A DNA stretch of 64,000 nt from Ruegeria sp. 6PALISEP08 (GCF_001238295.1 NZ_LGXZ01000011.1:62001-126000), one strand, 5' to 3'. Shown: positions 25,725 to 35,375, counted from the stretch's first letter. The notes: generated by a model from the sequence alone, not told the origin. Numbers and translations are program-made.

Positions 25725-26251
25725 GGACCTGTCCCGGCTGCGGCCAACAACTTAAGAAGCACAAACAAAACAACCGCCAATCCCAAAGCTAAACCGATGC
25801 GGCCCGCTACGGTCCGCCGGTCCGGGCTGGGCTGCGTCGGTTGCGGCGGCGGCGTGCGTGTCTGACGCGCGCGCGTAATCCCGGCCATCGGCTGCGCGGT
25901 GCGCACGTAGCTCAGGAAATCCATCAGGTCGAACTCACCGCAATACTCCCCCTGAACCCCACGGTTTTTTACATTGGCAAACAGTGATCGGAGAATCCGC
26001 ACCCGGTCGGTTTGGTCCTCTGCCGGAAAAACGCCCGGCACAATGCCGCTGTTGCGCGACTCGAGACTGAACCCGGCATCCAGAAACATCTTGCGGATTT
26101 TCGGTGACGTACCCCGCAAAGCGTCCGCAGTTCTAATGTCGCGAAAAACCGCATGCACCTGACTGCCCCCATCCATCTGAGCCCCCGGCTTTTCGGGGTC
26201 AGAATCGTCCAATGCTACGTTAACAATATCAAAATCGTACTCGAGACTCAT
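25721..26251 (-). CDS. Hypothetical tail-anchored membrane protein
   Basis: A 176-residue protein with no signal peptide, an acidic N-terminal region, a mid part 'RILRSLFANVKNRGVQGEYCGEFDLMDFLSYVR', a Pro/Thr/Gln-rich linker at about 127-145, and a single C-terminal TM helix ('RIGLALGLAVVLFVLLKLLAAA', about 150-171). The layout suggests a cytosolic domain tethered to the inner membrane. I do not recognise it. It lies between pncA and pncB, divergent from the latter. Confidence 0.6.
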   Translation of the reverse strand: MSLEYDFDIVNVALDDSDPEKPGAQMDGGSQVHAVFRDIRTADALRGTSPKIRKMFLDAGFSLESRNSGIVPGVFPAEDQTDRVRILRSLFANVKNRGVQGEYCGEFDLMDFLSYVRTAQPMAGITRARQTRTPPPQPTQPSPDRRTVAGRIGLALGLAVVLFVLLKLLAAAGTGP

Positions 26252-26263
26252 TCACAAACTCAG

Positions 26264-26399
26264 TTCCGTATTTCCATCCCCTCTTATCACTAACTCGCGA
26301 AAACAATGCACAATATGCCGGTATTGTGACGTCATACTGGCATTGTCACCAAATCAGCGACTCTTGCCATTCCCGTTGTCGATTGATCTAAATACGGAA
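26264..26399. repeat. Inverted repeat flanking the pncB upstream region
   Basis: TTCCGTATTT at 26264-26273 and its exact reverse complement AAATACGGAA at 26390-26399 bracket the intergenic region between the tail-anchored protein gene and pncB. The distal arm ends about 16 bp before the pncB start, near its ribosome-binding site. Confidence 0.4.
26309..26328. promoter_or_regulatory. Operator-like palindrome upstream of pncB
   Basis: CACAATA, six bases (TGCCGG), TATTGTG: perfect 7-bp arms, centred about 95 bp before pncB and 65 bp before the divergent unknown gene. A transcription-factor site is likely; the factor is unknown, an NAD-metabolism regulator being one possibility. Confidence 0.5.
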
Positions 26400-26415
26400 A
26401 TCGCAGGAGTTCCCC

Positions 26416-27708
26416 ATGGTCGACATCGCGACCCGTGTATACAATCACAAATGGAAGATTGACCCGATTGTCCGGTCTTTGATCGACACAGATTTCTACA
26501 AACTGCTGATGTGTCAGTCAGTGTTTCGAAACAAGCCCCAAACAAACGTAGTGTTTTCCCTGATTAACCGGTCGAATCACGTGCCATTGGCCCAATTGAT
26601 CGACGAAGGCGAGTTGCGGGAACAGTTGGATCACATCCGATCACTCAGCCTGAGCCGCGGGGAAAGCACCTGGCTGCGCGGTAACATGTTCTACGGCAAA
26701 CGTCAGATGTTCCGCTCGGATTTCATGGAATGGTTCGAGAACATGCGCTTGCCGCCGTACCATCTGGAGCGCAAGGGCGATCAGTATGAGCTGACCTTTG
26801 AAGGCAAGTGGCACGAGGTCATGCTGTGGGAAATCCCCGCACTGGCGGTGCTGATGGAGCTGCGCTCGCGCGCCGTTCTGAACGACATGCGTCGGTTCGC
26901 ATTGCAGGTGCTCTATGCCCGCGCGATGACGCGCGTCTGGGAAAAGATCGAAAAGCTGAGGTCGGTCGAAGGCTTGACCATCGCCGATTTTGGAACGCGA
27001 CGGCGGCATTCCTTTTTGTGGCAGGATTGGTGCGTGCAAGCGATGATCGAAGGCTTGGGCGCGTCGTTTACCGGCACGTCAAACTGCCTGATCGCCATGC
27101 GGCGCGAGGTCGAAGCCATTGGCACCAACGCACATGAGTTGCCCATGGTTTATTCCGCGTTGGCCGACACCGACGCAGAGCTGGCGCAAGCTCCTTATGA
27201 CGTGCTCAGCGATTGGCATGATGAACATGACGGCAACCTGCGCATCATTCTGCCCGATACTTACGGCACCAACGGCTTTTTGGACAATGCACCCGATTGG
27301 CTGGCCGGATGGACCGGCATTCGCATTGACAGCGGCGATCCCGCGGCGGGGGCCGAAGTCGCCATCCAGTGGTGGAAGTCACGCGGAGAAGATCCGACAC
27401 AAAAGCGAATTATTTTTTCGGATGGGTTGGACGTCGAGAAAATTCAGGAGCTGCACACCCAATTCGCAGGCCGCGCCAGTATTTCCTTCGGTTGGGGAAC
27501 TTTGCTGACCAACGATTTTCGCGGTCTGGTTCCCAATGACGCGCTGGCACCGTTCTCATTGGTCTGTAAAGCGATATCCGCCAACGGACGCCCAACAGTT
27601 AAACTGTCGGACAATCCGGAAAAAGCGATGGGACCGAAAGATCAGATCGAGCGCTATAAGCGGGTGTTCAAAGTGGGCGCGCAAGAATCGATCAAGGTCG
27701 TGGTTTAA
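26416..27708 (+). CDS. pncB: Nicotinate phosphoribosyltransferase
   Basis: A 430-residue enzyme that joins nicotinate and PRPP to make nicotinate mononucleotide with ATP hydrolysis. The family signatures are 'SLIDTDFYKLLMCQSVF', 'FGTRRRHSFLWQDW' (phosphorylated His), 'GTSNCLIAMRREVEAIGTNAHE' and 'RIDSGDPAAGAE'. Length is normal. AGGAG precedes the start ATG. Its last 4 bases overlap the stop of the convergent aldehyde dehydrogenase gene. Confidence 0.94.
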   Translation: MVDIATRVYNHKWKIDPIVRSLIDTDFYKLLMCQSVFRNKPQTNVVFSLINRSNHVPLAQLIDEGELREQLDHIRSLSLSRGESTWLRGNMFYGKRQMFRSDFMEWFENMRLPPYHLERKGDQYELTFEGKWHEVMLWEIPALAVLMELRSRAVLNDMRRFALQVLYARAMTRVWEKIEKLRSVEGLTIADFGTRRRHSFLWQDWCVQAMIEGLGASFTGTSNCLIAMRREVEAIGTNAHELPMVYSALADTDAELAQAPYDVLSDWHDEHDGNLRIILPDTYGTNGFLDNAPDWLAGWTGIRIDSGDPAAGAEVAIQWWKSRGEDPTQKRIIFSDGLDVEKIQELHTQFAGRASISFGWGTLLTNDFRGLVPNDALAPFSLVCKAISANGRPTVKLSDNPEKAMGPKDQIERYKRVFKVGAQESIKVVV

Positions 27709-29168
27709 CCGTGAAAGGCGGCGACCGTCTTTAACTGTGAAAAGCCGTAAAGCGCCTCAAACCCTTTCTCACGACCGTGGCCGGATTTTCCAATACCACC
27801 AAAGGGCAGTTCAACCCCACCACCTGCACCATAGTTGTTGATAAAAACCTGACCCGAATGCAGCGCCTTCGCCATCCGCATCTGCCGGGCCCCGTCGCGC
27901 GTCCAGATGCTGGCGACCAGGCCATATTCTGTGCTGTTTGCTATGGTTAGGGCCTGCTCTTCGGTGTCAAACGGGATCAGAACCTGAACCGGACCAAAAA
28001 TCTCGTCCTGCGCCAGTACGTGATCGGGCGGTACATCTGCAAACAAGGTAGGCCGGACATAGGCACCTGTCTCGGGCGCTTCACTCACGATCTGACCCTG
28101 CGCAACAATGGCCAGATTAGCGCCTTTGTCCAGAAAACCGTTTACGATCTGCTTTTGCCGGTCCGAGATCAACGGCCCAACGCGCAGATCCTGCATTGCG
28201 GGCCCGACAGTAAGCCGTTCATAAGCTTCGGACATGCGGGATTTGACCTGATCATACACCCCACGCTGCACCAGTATGCGGGATGAGGCGGAACAGGTTT
28301 GCCCTGCATTCTGAATGCCAGCATTCACCAGAAACGGCAGCGCCGCTTCCAGATCGGCGTCGTCAAAGACCAGTTGCGGGGATTTCCCGCCCAGTTCCAG
28401 CGTCACAGGCACCACGTTGCGCCCTGCAGCCTGCTGCACCAAGGTCCCCGTGGCAACCGATCCGGTGAACGAGATATGGTTGACCCCCGGGTGTCCGGAC
28501 AGCGCAGCACCTGCCTCGCCCCCCAGACCCGGCACGACATTTAACGCACCGGCAGGCAGTCCGGCCAGTTGCGCCAGATGAGCAAAGGCCAGTGCCGTCA
28601 AACAGGCCTCTTCCGCAGGTTTCAGAACGCAGGCGTTGCCCATGGCCAGCGCAGCGCCGACTGAACGGCCAATGATCTGCATCGGATAGTTCCAGGGTAC
28701 AATATGACCCGTTACCCCATGCGGTTCGCGCAGGGTATAGACGGTGTAGCCATCAAGATAGGGGATGGTCTCTCCCATCACCTTATCCGCCGCACCGCCA
28801 TAGAACTCGCAATACCGTGCCAGCGCGACAGCATCAGCCCGGGCCTGCGTCAGCGGTTTGCCCACATCCATCGCCTCAAGCTGCGCTAGATCGTCGACCC
28901 GCTCCAGTACCAGCTGACCCAGCCTCGTCAGAATGCGACCCCGCTCAAGCGCTGTTTTACGCCCCCAATCGCCCTGCAATGCGCTTTGGGCCGCTGCAAC
29001 TGCGACGTCGACATCTGTCTCCGAACCACGCGCGATCCGACAGATTTCGGTCCCGTCCGAGGGGTTGATGAGCGGCATGGTGTCACCCGAGGTTGCTGGT
29101 TTCCAACGACCCTCAATCAGGCAAAGAGTGGGGTCGAACCATATTTTCTGGGTCAATTTCGCCTCCAT
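27705..29168 (-). CDS. NAD(P)-dependent aldehyde dehydrogenase
   Basis: A 487-residue ALDH. Key residues are in 'IVPWNYPMQIIGRSVGAALAMGN', the general base Glu in 'VTLELGGKSPQLVFDDAD' and the nucleophilic Cys in 'AGIQNAGQTCSASSRILV'. The substrate is unknown; it belongs to the broad betaine-/gamma-aminobutyraldehyde-type group. It follows the ABC ATPase by 21 bp as last gene of that operon, so it probably oxidises an aldehyde derived from the imported compound. Confidence 0.85.
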   Translation of the reverse strand: MEAKLTQKIWFDPTLCLIEGRWKPATSGDTMPLINPSDGTEICRIARGSETDVDVAVAAAQSALQGDWGRKTALERGRILTRLGQLVLERVDDLAQLEAMDVGKPLTQARADAVALARYCEFYGGAADKVMGETIPYLDGYTVYTLREPHGVTGHIVPWNYPMQIIGRSVGAALAMGNACVLKPAEEACLTALAFAHLAQLAGLPAGALNVVPGLGGEAGAALSGHPGVNHISFTGSVATGTLVQQAAGRNVVPVTLELGGKSPQLVFDDADLEAALPFLVNAGIQNAGQTCSASSRILVQRGVYDQVKSRMSEAYERLTVGPAMQDLRVGPLISDRQKQIVNGFLDKGANLAIVAQGQIVSEAPETGAYVRPTLFADVPPDHVLAQDEIFGPVQVLIPFDTEEQALTIANSTEYGLVASIWTRDGARQMRMAKALHSGQVFINNYGAGGGVELPFGGIGKSGHGREKGFEALYGFSQLKTVAAFHG

Positions 29169-29189
29169 TTCAGGCTCTAATCAATGGTT

Positions 29190-30788
29190 TCAGGCCGGTA
29201 TTTTCCCAAACTCTGGCAATCGGGGTGCGGCTGCGATCAGGGTTTGTGTGTAGGGGTGATTTGGTGTCGTAAAGACCTGATCGGTCGCGCCCTGTTCAAC
29301 GATCCGACCGGACTGCATAACCAACACGCGATCGGTGACCGTGCGCACGACGCTCAGATCATGGCTGATGAACAGATAGGTCAGGTCGTAAGCTTCGCAA
29401 AGCTCAGCCAACAGATCGAGGATTTGTGCTCGGACCGACACGTCCAGCGCCGATACAGCTTCGTCAAACAGGATCAATTCAGGCCGGATGATCAGCGCCC
29501 GCGCGATTGCAATTCGCTGGCGCTGCCCGCCCGAGAACTCATGAATGTACTTGCCAGCGTCATCCGGGCTGAGGCCGACCGCTTTCAACATCTCTGCAAT
29601 CCGATCTTGACGGTCCGATCCGGTTGGTGGGGTATCCAGCAGATGGAAGGGTTCAGTGATCAGGCGCGCGACGCGGTGGCGGGGGTTGAAACTGCCAAAG
29701 GGGTCCTGAAACACCACCTGCATCTTTCTACGCACGGCAAGATTGGGTTTGTGGCCGGTGAACACTGGCTGCCCGTCCAGGCGAATCTGACCGGATTGCA
29801 CCTCTTCCAGCCCCAAAATAGCCCGTGTTAGGGTCGATTTACCGCAACCAGATTCGCCCACCAACCCTAAACGTTCTCCTCGGTTGAGGGTGAAGCTTAC
29901 GCCTTCCACTGCCCGGTGATGACGCGGCCTGACAAACATACCCGTCCGAGGCAGGCGGTATTCCCGCACGACCTGGTTCACCTCCAGAAGCGGGAGAGGC
30001 TCTGGTGGTTCCGGCAGTGTGACCTGATGGTCGGATGCCTCAAACAGCATGCGGGTGTAGGGATGCTGCATGTTGTGCAACAGATCGTTGGTCGCACCGT
30101 TTTCGACCACTTCCCCGTGTCGCATAACAATGATTTGGTCGGCCATATCTGCGACCACAGCCAGATCATGGGTGATCATCAGCAGACCCATGTCATATTC
30201 GCGCACCAACCCCTCGAGCAGATCAAGAATCTGAGCCTGCGTGGTAACATCCAGCGCCGTTGTCGGCTCATCTGCAATCAACAGCTTGGGTCGCAGGGCG
30301 ATGGCCATTGCAATCACCACACGCTGGCGCTGCCCGCCGGACAATTCATGCGGATAGCGGGACAGAGGGAACCGATCCGCAGGAAGACCAACGCGGGCCA
30401 GCACCTCTTGCGCACGTGTACGGGCCTGGGCCGGAGGCATCGCCTTGTGGATCAGGATCGTTTCCATAACCTGATCGCCGACGGTCTTCACGGGGTTGAG
30501 CGCTGTCATCGGCTCCTGAAACACCATCCCGATGGATGCACCGCGCAGGGCGCACATCTGGGCCTCTGACCGGGTCAGCAGACCTGCACCGTCCAGTTGG
30601 ATCGAACCGTCCACCTCTGCACCGTTCGGAAGCAGCTGCATCACCGCCAAGGCCGTCATGGATTTACCCGAGCCGCTCTCACCCGTTACCGCCACGATCT
30701 GACCGTGATCAATGGACAGGTCGACGTGTTTCAGGATCGGAGCCCCATGGATCGACAGTGAAAGGTTCTTGATGCGCAACAAAGTCAT
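29190..30788 (-). CDS. ABC importer ATPase, fused double nucleotide-binding subunit
   Basis: One 532-residue chain carries two ABC ATPase domains. The first has Walker A 'GESGSGKS', signature 'LSGGQRQR' and Walker B '[12 protein letters not shown]'; the second has 'GESGCGKST', 'FSGGQRQR' and '[12 protein letters not shown]'. Linker and C-terminal oligopeptide-type ends ('[10 protein letters not shown]', '[12 protein letters not shown]') are as in DppD/DppF-type subunits. It drives the two permeases encoded just upstream. The ATG at 30788 overlaps the permease stop (ATGA); an alternative start 11 codons earlier is less likely. Confidence 0.93.
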   Translation of the reverse strand: MTLLRIKNLSLSIHGAPILKHVDLSIDHGQIVAVTGESGSGKSMTALAVMQLLPNGAEVDGSIQLDGAGLLTRSEAQMCALRGASIGMVFQEPMTALNPVKTVGDQVMETILIHKAMPPAQARTRAQEVLARVGLPADRFPLSRYPHELSGGQRQRVVIAMAIALRPKLLIADEPTTALDVTTQAQILDLLEGLVREYDMGLLMITHDLAVVADMADQIIVMRHGEVVENGATNDLLHNMQHPYTRMLFEASDHQVTLPEPPEPLPLLEVNQVVREYRLPRTGMFVRPRHHRAVEGVSFTLNRGERLGLVGESGCGKSTLTRAILGLEEVQSGQIRLDGQPVFTGHKPNLAVRRKMQVVFQDPFGSFNPRHRVARLITEPFHLLDTPPTGSDRQDRIAEMLKAVGLSPDDAGKYIHEFSGGQRQRIAIARALIIRPELILFDEAVSALDVSVRAQILDLLAELCEAYDLTYLFISHDLSVVRTVTDRVLVMQSGRIVEQGATDQVFTTPNHPYTQTLIAAAPRLPEFGKIPA

Positions 30789-31600
30789 GCCCGCGCCACC
30801 CTGATCCGGGGATCCAGCCAATCACGCAATCCGTCCCCCAGCAGGTTCAGGCCCAGCACCGTGACGATGATCGCCACGCCCGGAATCAGAGCCAAATGCG
30901 GGGCAAAACTAACCATTGTCTGCGCATCCGCCAGCATTCTGCCCCAACTGGGCGTAGGCGGCTGTGCCCCCAGACCGACGTATGACAGACCGGCCTCGGC
31001 TAAAATTCCCAAGCTGAACTGGATTGTGCCCTGCACGATCAGCAGGTTAGCGACATTGGGAAGGATGTGTTCGGCCGATATCCGCGCCGCGCCCTTGCCA
31101 GACACGCGGGCGGCAAGGATGAACTCGCGCTCCCAAAGCGACAAAGCGGCGCCTCGGGTGATGCGGGCAAAAACGGGAATGTTGAAGATACCGATGGCAA
31201 TGATGGCGTTGATCGCTCCGGCACCAAACACGGCGGTGATCAGGATCGCTATAACCAGCGAGGGGAAGGCAAAGACCAGATCGTTGCCGCGCATGATCAC
31301 CTCATCCAGCCACGACCCTTTACGCGCCGCCGCTGTCAGACCAAGGGGTACACCCAGCGCCATACCAATCCCCACGGCCACCAAGGCCACCGCGATTGAC
31401 GTACGCGCGCCGACCATGATCATCGAAAACATGTCGCGCCCGAAGTGATCCGTACCGAACCAATGCTGCGCATTTGGGGGCTGAAGCTTCTCTGGAATGC
31501 TCAGTGCCGCGTAGTCATAGGGGGTCCAGACAAACGAAATCAGCGCGGCCAAAACCACCAGTGAAGACAAAAAGGCACCCAGAAACAGGTTACGGCTCAT
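30785..31600 (-). CDS. ABC importer permease, DppC-like
   Basis: A 271-residue inner-membrane protein with the BPD_transp_1 permease loop ('EFILAARVSGKGAARISAEHILPNV', the EAA motif) and the N-terminal 'NAQHWFGTDHFGRDMFSMIMVGARTS' segment typical of DppC/OppC. About six TM helices. It pairs with the DppB-like subunit whose gene overlaps it by 4 bp. Confidence 0.93.
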   Translation of the reverse strand: MSRNLFLGAFLSSLVVLAALISFVWTPYDYAALSIPEKLQPPNAQHWFGTDHFGRDMFSMIMVGARTSIAVALVAVGIGMALGVPLGLTAAARKGSWLDEVIMRGNDLVFAFPSLVIAILITAVFGAGAINAIIAIGIFNIPVFARITRGAALSLWEREFILAARVSGKGAARISAEHILPNVANLLIVQGTIQFSLGILAEAGLSYVGLGAQPPTPSWGRMLADAQTMVSFAPHLALIPGVAIIVTVLGLNLLGDGLRDWLDPRIRVARA

Positions 31601-32544
31601 GTCCTGCTCCTCAGCCTTGGGTCAACGGCGGCATAAGCCAGATCGACCAGAAAGTTCACGGTAATCACGGCAAAGACCAGCAACATGACCACCGATTCAA
31701 CAACGATCAGGTCGCGGGCCGAGATCGCCTGAAACACCAATCGCCCGAGGCCGGGCAGGTAAAACACCTGTTCGATGATGATCGACCCGGCCAGCAGGAA
31801 GGAAAACTGCAAGCCGATGATGGTCAGCACCGGGATCAGCGCATTTCGCACACCATGGCGCCACAACGCCTGACGGCGGGACAAGCCCTTGGCCCGGGCG
31901 GTACGCATGAAATCCTCGCCCAAAATATCCAGCAAGGCCGACCGCATCACACGCGCAAGAATCGCCGCCTGTGGCAGGGCCAGTGCTATTGCAGGCAGGG
32001 TCAGCGAATGCAATCCGGCCCACATCCCGTTGCTCCAACCGACAAACCCACCCGCATTGAACCAACGCAGGTTGATGGCGAAGATCAGCACAAGCATCAT
32101 CGCAAACCAGAAATTGGGGACGGCAATGCCCAACTGCGTGGAACCCATTACCACCAGGTCGCCCGGTTTGCCCCGGCGGGCAGCAGCGTAGATCCCGGCG
32201 GGAAACGCAATCACCGTAGACAGGGTCAGCGCATAAAGTGCCAGCGGCAGCGACACCCAAAGCCGGTCTGCGATCATCTGGGACACCGGCGTACGGTACG
32301 TGTAGGAGGTGCCGAAATCCCCCACCAGCATCCCGCCGACCCAGTTGAGATACCGCTGCATCTTTGACCCGTCCAGGCCCAGCTCGGCCCGCAATGCGGC
32401 AAGGGTATCCTCTTGAGCGTTGACGCCCAGCATGAACGACGCCGGATCGCCCGGTGCGACCTCGATCACCGCGAAGATGACGACCGAGGCTACAGCCAGG
32501 CTGATCAGCAGCGAAATCAGGCGTTTAAGGGCATAGCGGAGCAT
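31597..32544 (-). CDS. ABC importer permease, DppB-like
   Basis: A 315-residue inner-membrane protein of the DppB/OppB type: 'MLRYALKRLISLLISLAVASVVIFAVIEVAPGDPA' start, the conserved 'DFGTSYTYRTPVSQMIADRLWVSLPLALYAL' segment and the EAA loop 'DFMRTARAKGLSRRQALWRHGVRNAL'. Start chosen at ATG 32544, though a GTG three codons upstream is possible. The 40-bp gap to the channel gene upstream contains no terminator. Confidence 0.92.
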   Translation of the reverse strand: MLRYALKRLISLLISLAVASVVIFAVIEVAPGDPASFMLGVNAQEDTLAALRAELGLDGSKMQRYLNWVGGMLVGDFGTSYTYRTPVSQMIADRLWVSLPLALYALTLSTVIAFPAGIYAAARRGKPGDLVVMGSTQLGIAVPNFWFAMMLVLIFAINLRWFNAGGFVGWSNGMWAGLHSLTLPAIALALPQAAILARVMRSALLDILGEDFMRTARAKGLSRRQALWRHGVRNALIPVLTIIGLQFSFLLAGSIIIEQVFYLPGLGRLVFQAISARDLIVVESVVMLLVFAVITVNFLVDLAYAAVDPRLRSRT

Positions 32545-32584
32545 TGGAACCACGTTAGGGTCACATCAAGCGCGGGTCTAGCAC

Positions 32585-33718
32585 CTAAGGCACCAGAAGA
32601 TAGGCGAAAACCGCGTAGGCCACGATTGCGGCATAGCCCAACGGATAGATCCACTTGATCGCATAATTGTCCAGCGTCCGCGCCGCTCCTTCTTTCCCGG
32701 AAACTTTGAGTTTTCGCAGCGCAACATTGAACACGATCAATGCCCCGGTCATCAGGAACATGCACTGAAGAACAAAATCCAGAAAGGTCAGATAGCCGAG
32801 CTTTGGCAAATCAGCAGAGATCGCCCAGTTGAAGGCAACAAAGACCAGCAGATTGCCGCCCGCAATCTCGATCCGGCGGCGATATTCATCCAGGAAGAAC
32901 AGCGCCCATCCGACCGAAATCAGAACCAGCATCGGCAGGAACACCCGAATGACGTAATAGGTCAGGTGCCGGTTGCCTTCGAAAACAAGCGCGACCTGAT
33001 CGCTTTGTCTGCCTGATAAGCCTGTGACCCTGGTCGCTTCCAGACGTGCATTGCCCAAAATCCACTCTTCTTCCCCCAACAGATCGCCAAGTCCGGAATA
33101 GTCCTCAAGCGGGCGGTACGTCACGTAGTCAGAGGGAAAGATTGATACGACCTCGAAATGAAACTCCTGTGTATCGAACGGGTATTTTCGGAAGTCAAAA
33201 TGCGGTGCCTGCAACGTCAGCGAGGATTTCTCAACATAAACGACGCGCCCATCATACCGCAGGGACGCCGCGGATTCGTGGATCCATTTGTTGGATTGCT
33301 GGTTGTGGATGACAAAGGCAGGCAAAATGGTGCCGATGTCGGCGGCATGATCCGCAAGATTCGGCGGGTTAAAAACCCGGATATCGCGCCCGATCTCAGC
33401 ACGATCAAACGCGAGCGCGGGATCCGTCCACTCTACGCGCAAAACCACAACAGCACCGTAGTTTTCGGCCTTTTGATCGACGCTGGTAATCTGGTCGATG
33501 CGGATACCAATGCCAACTTCAAGCGGGTTCTCTGGTGTGCCGGTCAGCGCATCCAGCCGTCCGCCCAACACGTTTTGTGCCATGGCCTTGTCCGGTGCGA
33601 TCGACGAAAGACAAAGGCCCAAAAAGAGAAAACAAAAAACACGAAACACGAACATAACAAGAGACACCCGAAAAGAGTGTGGGGCAGAGGCCGCATCAGG
33701 CAGCCCCGGTATAGGCAT
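32585..33718 (-). CDS. Prokaryotic pentameric ligand-gated ion channel (GLIC-like)
   Basis: A 377-residue protein of the Cys-loop receptor superfamily. After a signal peptide (about 22-48) comes a beta-rich ligand-binding domain with 'VVLRVEWTDPALAFD' (93-105), and the Pro-loop motif 'KYPFDTQEFHFEV' (178-190) without the cysteine pair. Four TM helices follow: M1 about 253-276, M2 about 282-302, M3 about 308-333, M4 about 353-376. The 'FVAFNWAISADLPKLGYLTF' M2-M3 part closely follows GLIC. It should be a ligand- or pH-gated cation or anion pore in the inner membrane. The start at 33718 overlaps the binding-protein stop (TAATG); a start at 33655 would leave a cleaner signal peptide. Confidence 0.88.
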   Translation of the reverse strand: MPIPGLPDAASAPHSFRVSLVMFVFRVFCFLFLGLCLSSIAPDKAMAQNVLGGRLDALTGTPENPLEVGIGIRIDQITSVDQKAENYGAVVVLRVEWTDPALAFDRAEIGRDIRVFNPPNLADHAADIGTILPAFVIHNQQSNKWIHESAASLRYDGRVVYVEKSSLTLQAPHFDFRKYPFDTQEFHFEVVSIFPSDYVTYRPLEDYSGLGDLLGEEEWILGNARLEATRVTGLSGRQSDQVALVFEGNRHLTYYVIRVFLPMLVLISVGWALFFLDEYRRRIEIAGGNLLVFVAFNWAISADLPKLGYLTFLDFVLQCMFLMTGALIVFNVALRKLKVSGKEGAARTLDNYAIKWIYPLGYAAIVAYAVFAYLLVP

Positions 33719-35205
33719 TATTCAGACCAGCTGATCTGGGTCAGGTCGATTGCCGCTGTGGGGGCGTTTGCCCACAATCCCTGCACACCGGCCTTTGCGA
33801 CGCCCAGCTTGGCCAATTGGAACAGATAGCCGTTCACGTAGTCGGTCGAGATCAGACGCTGCGCCTCACCCAACAAGCGGCTGCGTTCATCGGGGTCGGT
33901 GGTGGCGTTAAGAGTATCCATCAGCGCCTGAAAATCAGTGCTTTCATATTGGAAGTAATAATCGGGCCGGGCATAAATTCCGATGTCCATGGGTTCGGTA
34001 TGGCTGACAATCGTCAGACCAAAATCCTTGCCCCTGAACACCGATTCCAGCCATTGCGCCCATTCGACATTGATGATCTCGGCCGTGATGCCGACCTCGG
34101 CCAGTTGCGCGGCAACAATCTCACCCCCCCGACGGGCGTATGAAGGCGGCGGCAAGTGAAGTGTGGTTTCAAACCCGTTTTCAAACCCGGCCTCGGCCAG
34201 CAACGCCTTGGCCTGTTCAGGGTCATAGGCGGATTCGCCGGTCAAATCGACATAAGCCGGATGGTGCGGCGCGAAATGAGTGCCAATCGGCGTGCCATAG
34301 CCAAACATTGCCCCGTCAATAATCGCTTGTCGGTCGATGGCATGAGCCACGGCCTGCCGGACAAGGATATCGTCAAACGGAGACTGTTTGTTGTTGGTGG
34401 ACAGGATCGTTTCCCCTTCAGTTGTACCGACCAGAACCTGAAAGCGTGGATCTGCATCGAACTGCGGCAGGTTTTCCGGCGCGGGGAAGTTATCAAATAC
34501 GTCCACATCCTCGGCCATCATGGCGGCAAAAGCGGCGGTTGGATCCGAGATGAACTTGAAGGTCGCAGTCTCTAACGCGGGCTGATCGCCCCAATAATTG
34601 GGGTTTCGGTTCAAAGTGATGCTGTCGCCCTGAACCCAGTTGTCAAAGGAGAAAGCCCCGGTGCCGATCGGGTTGGTCTTGATGTTTTCGATACTGTCGG
34701 GCGCAACGATGACCGCATCCCCCCAGGCCAGATTGAACGGAAAATTACCATTCGGTTCTGACAGAGTGACTTTGACGGTCAGCGGGTCTAACGCTTCGAC
34801 ACTTTCGATCCCGGCAAACAGCGCCTTCTGTGCGTTCGCGCTGTCTTCGGCGGTAGCTCGGTCAAGCGTGAACTTGACGTCCTCGGCATCCATAGTTGTG
34901 CCGTCATGGAACGTCACACCATCACGCAGCTTAAAGGTATACACCGTACCATCGTCGGAAATCTCCCAGCTTTCAGCCAGGCCGGGCACGACCGAGCCGT
35001 CACCCATAAAGCGAGTAAGACCTTCGAAGATATTGGTGTAAACCACCGAGTCGATGGCCTGCGCTGCAGCACTGGTGGGGTCCAGATGCGGGGGTTCAAG
35101 CTGCATCGCGATGGTGATGTCGGACTTGGCCAGAGCTTGCGTGGCAAGCAGACTGGCCCCCACGGCCAGGGTCGTTGCAAATGTCCGGAACATGAATTTT
35201 GTCAT
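33718..35205 (-). CDS. Periplasmic peptide/opine-type solute-binding protein
   Basis: A 495-residue family-5 extracellular binding protein. Signal peptide about 1-26; the mature part has 'LAESWEISDDGTVYTFKLRDGVTFHDGTTMDAEDVKFTLDR', 'NPIGTGAFSFDNW' and 'ILVRQAVAHAIDRQAIIDG'. These proteins bind peptides, glutathione, opines or other small molecules and hand them to the DppBC permease. It is the first gene of the leftward operon; the ion channel gene begins inside its stop codon. The ligand is unknown. Confidence 0.92.
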   Translation of the reverse strand: MTKFMFRTFATTLAVGASLLATQALAKSDITIAMQLEPPHLDPTSAAAQAIDSVVYTNIFEGLTRFMGDGSVVPGLAESWEISDDGTVYTFKLRDGVTFHDGTTMDAEDVKFTLDRATAEDSANAQKALFAGIESVEALDPLTVKVTLSEPNGNFPFNLAWGDAVIVAPDSIENIKTNPIGTGAFSFDNWVQGDSITLNRNPNYWGDQPALETATFKFISDPTAAFAAMMAEDVDVFDNFPAPENLPQFDADPRFQVLVGTTEGETILSTNNKQSPFDDILVRQAVAHAIDRQAIIDGAMFGYGTPIGTHFAPHHPAYVDLTGESAYDPEQAKALLAEAGFENGFETTLHLPPPSYARRGGEIVAAQLAEVGITAEIINVEWAQWLESVFRGKDFGLTIVSHTEPMDIGIYARPDYYFQYESTDFQALMDTLNATTDPDERSRLLGEAQRLISTDYVNGYLFQLAKLGVAKAGVQGLWANAPTAAIDLTQISWSE

Positions 35206-35375
35206 GTGAACTCTCCCTACTGAAACTGGTTGTGCCCTTGTTTTCAGGGCCGTTTTACTGACAGTCTTCCTGTAAACCTGAGGTCAATCAAGGGAATGTT
35301 CGCGCAACCGGGGTTTCTTCGACCCCTTCCGATCTGCTATGCCGCACTGCAACATAATACCTGCAGGAGCGACCC

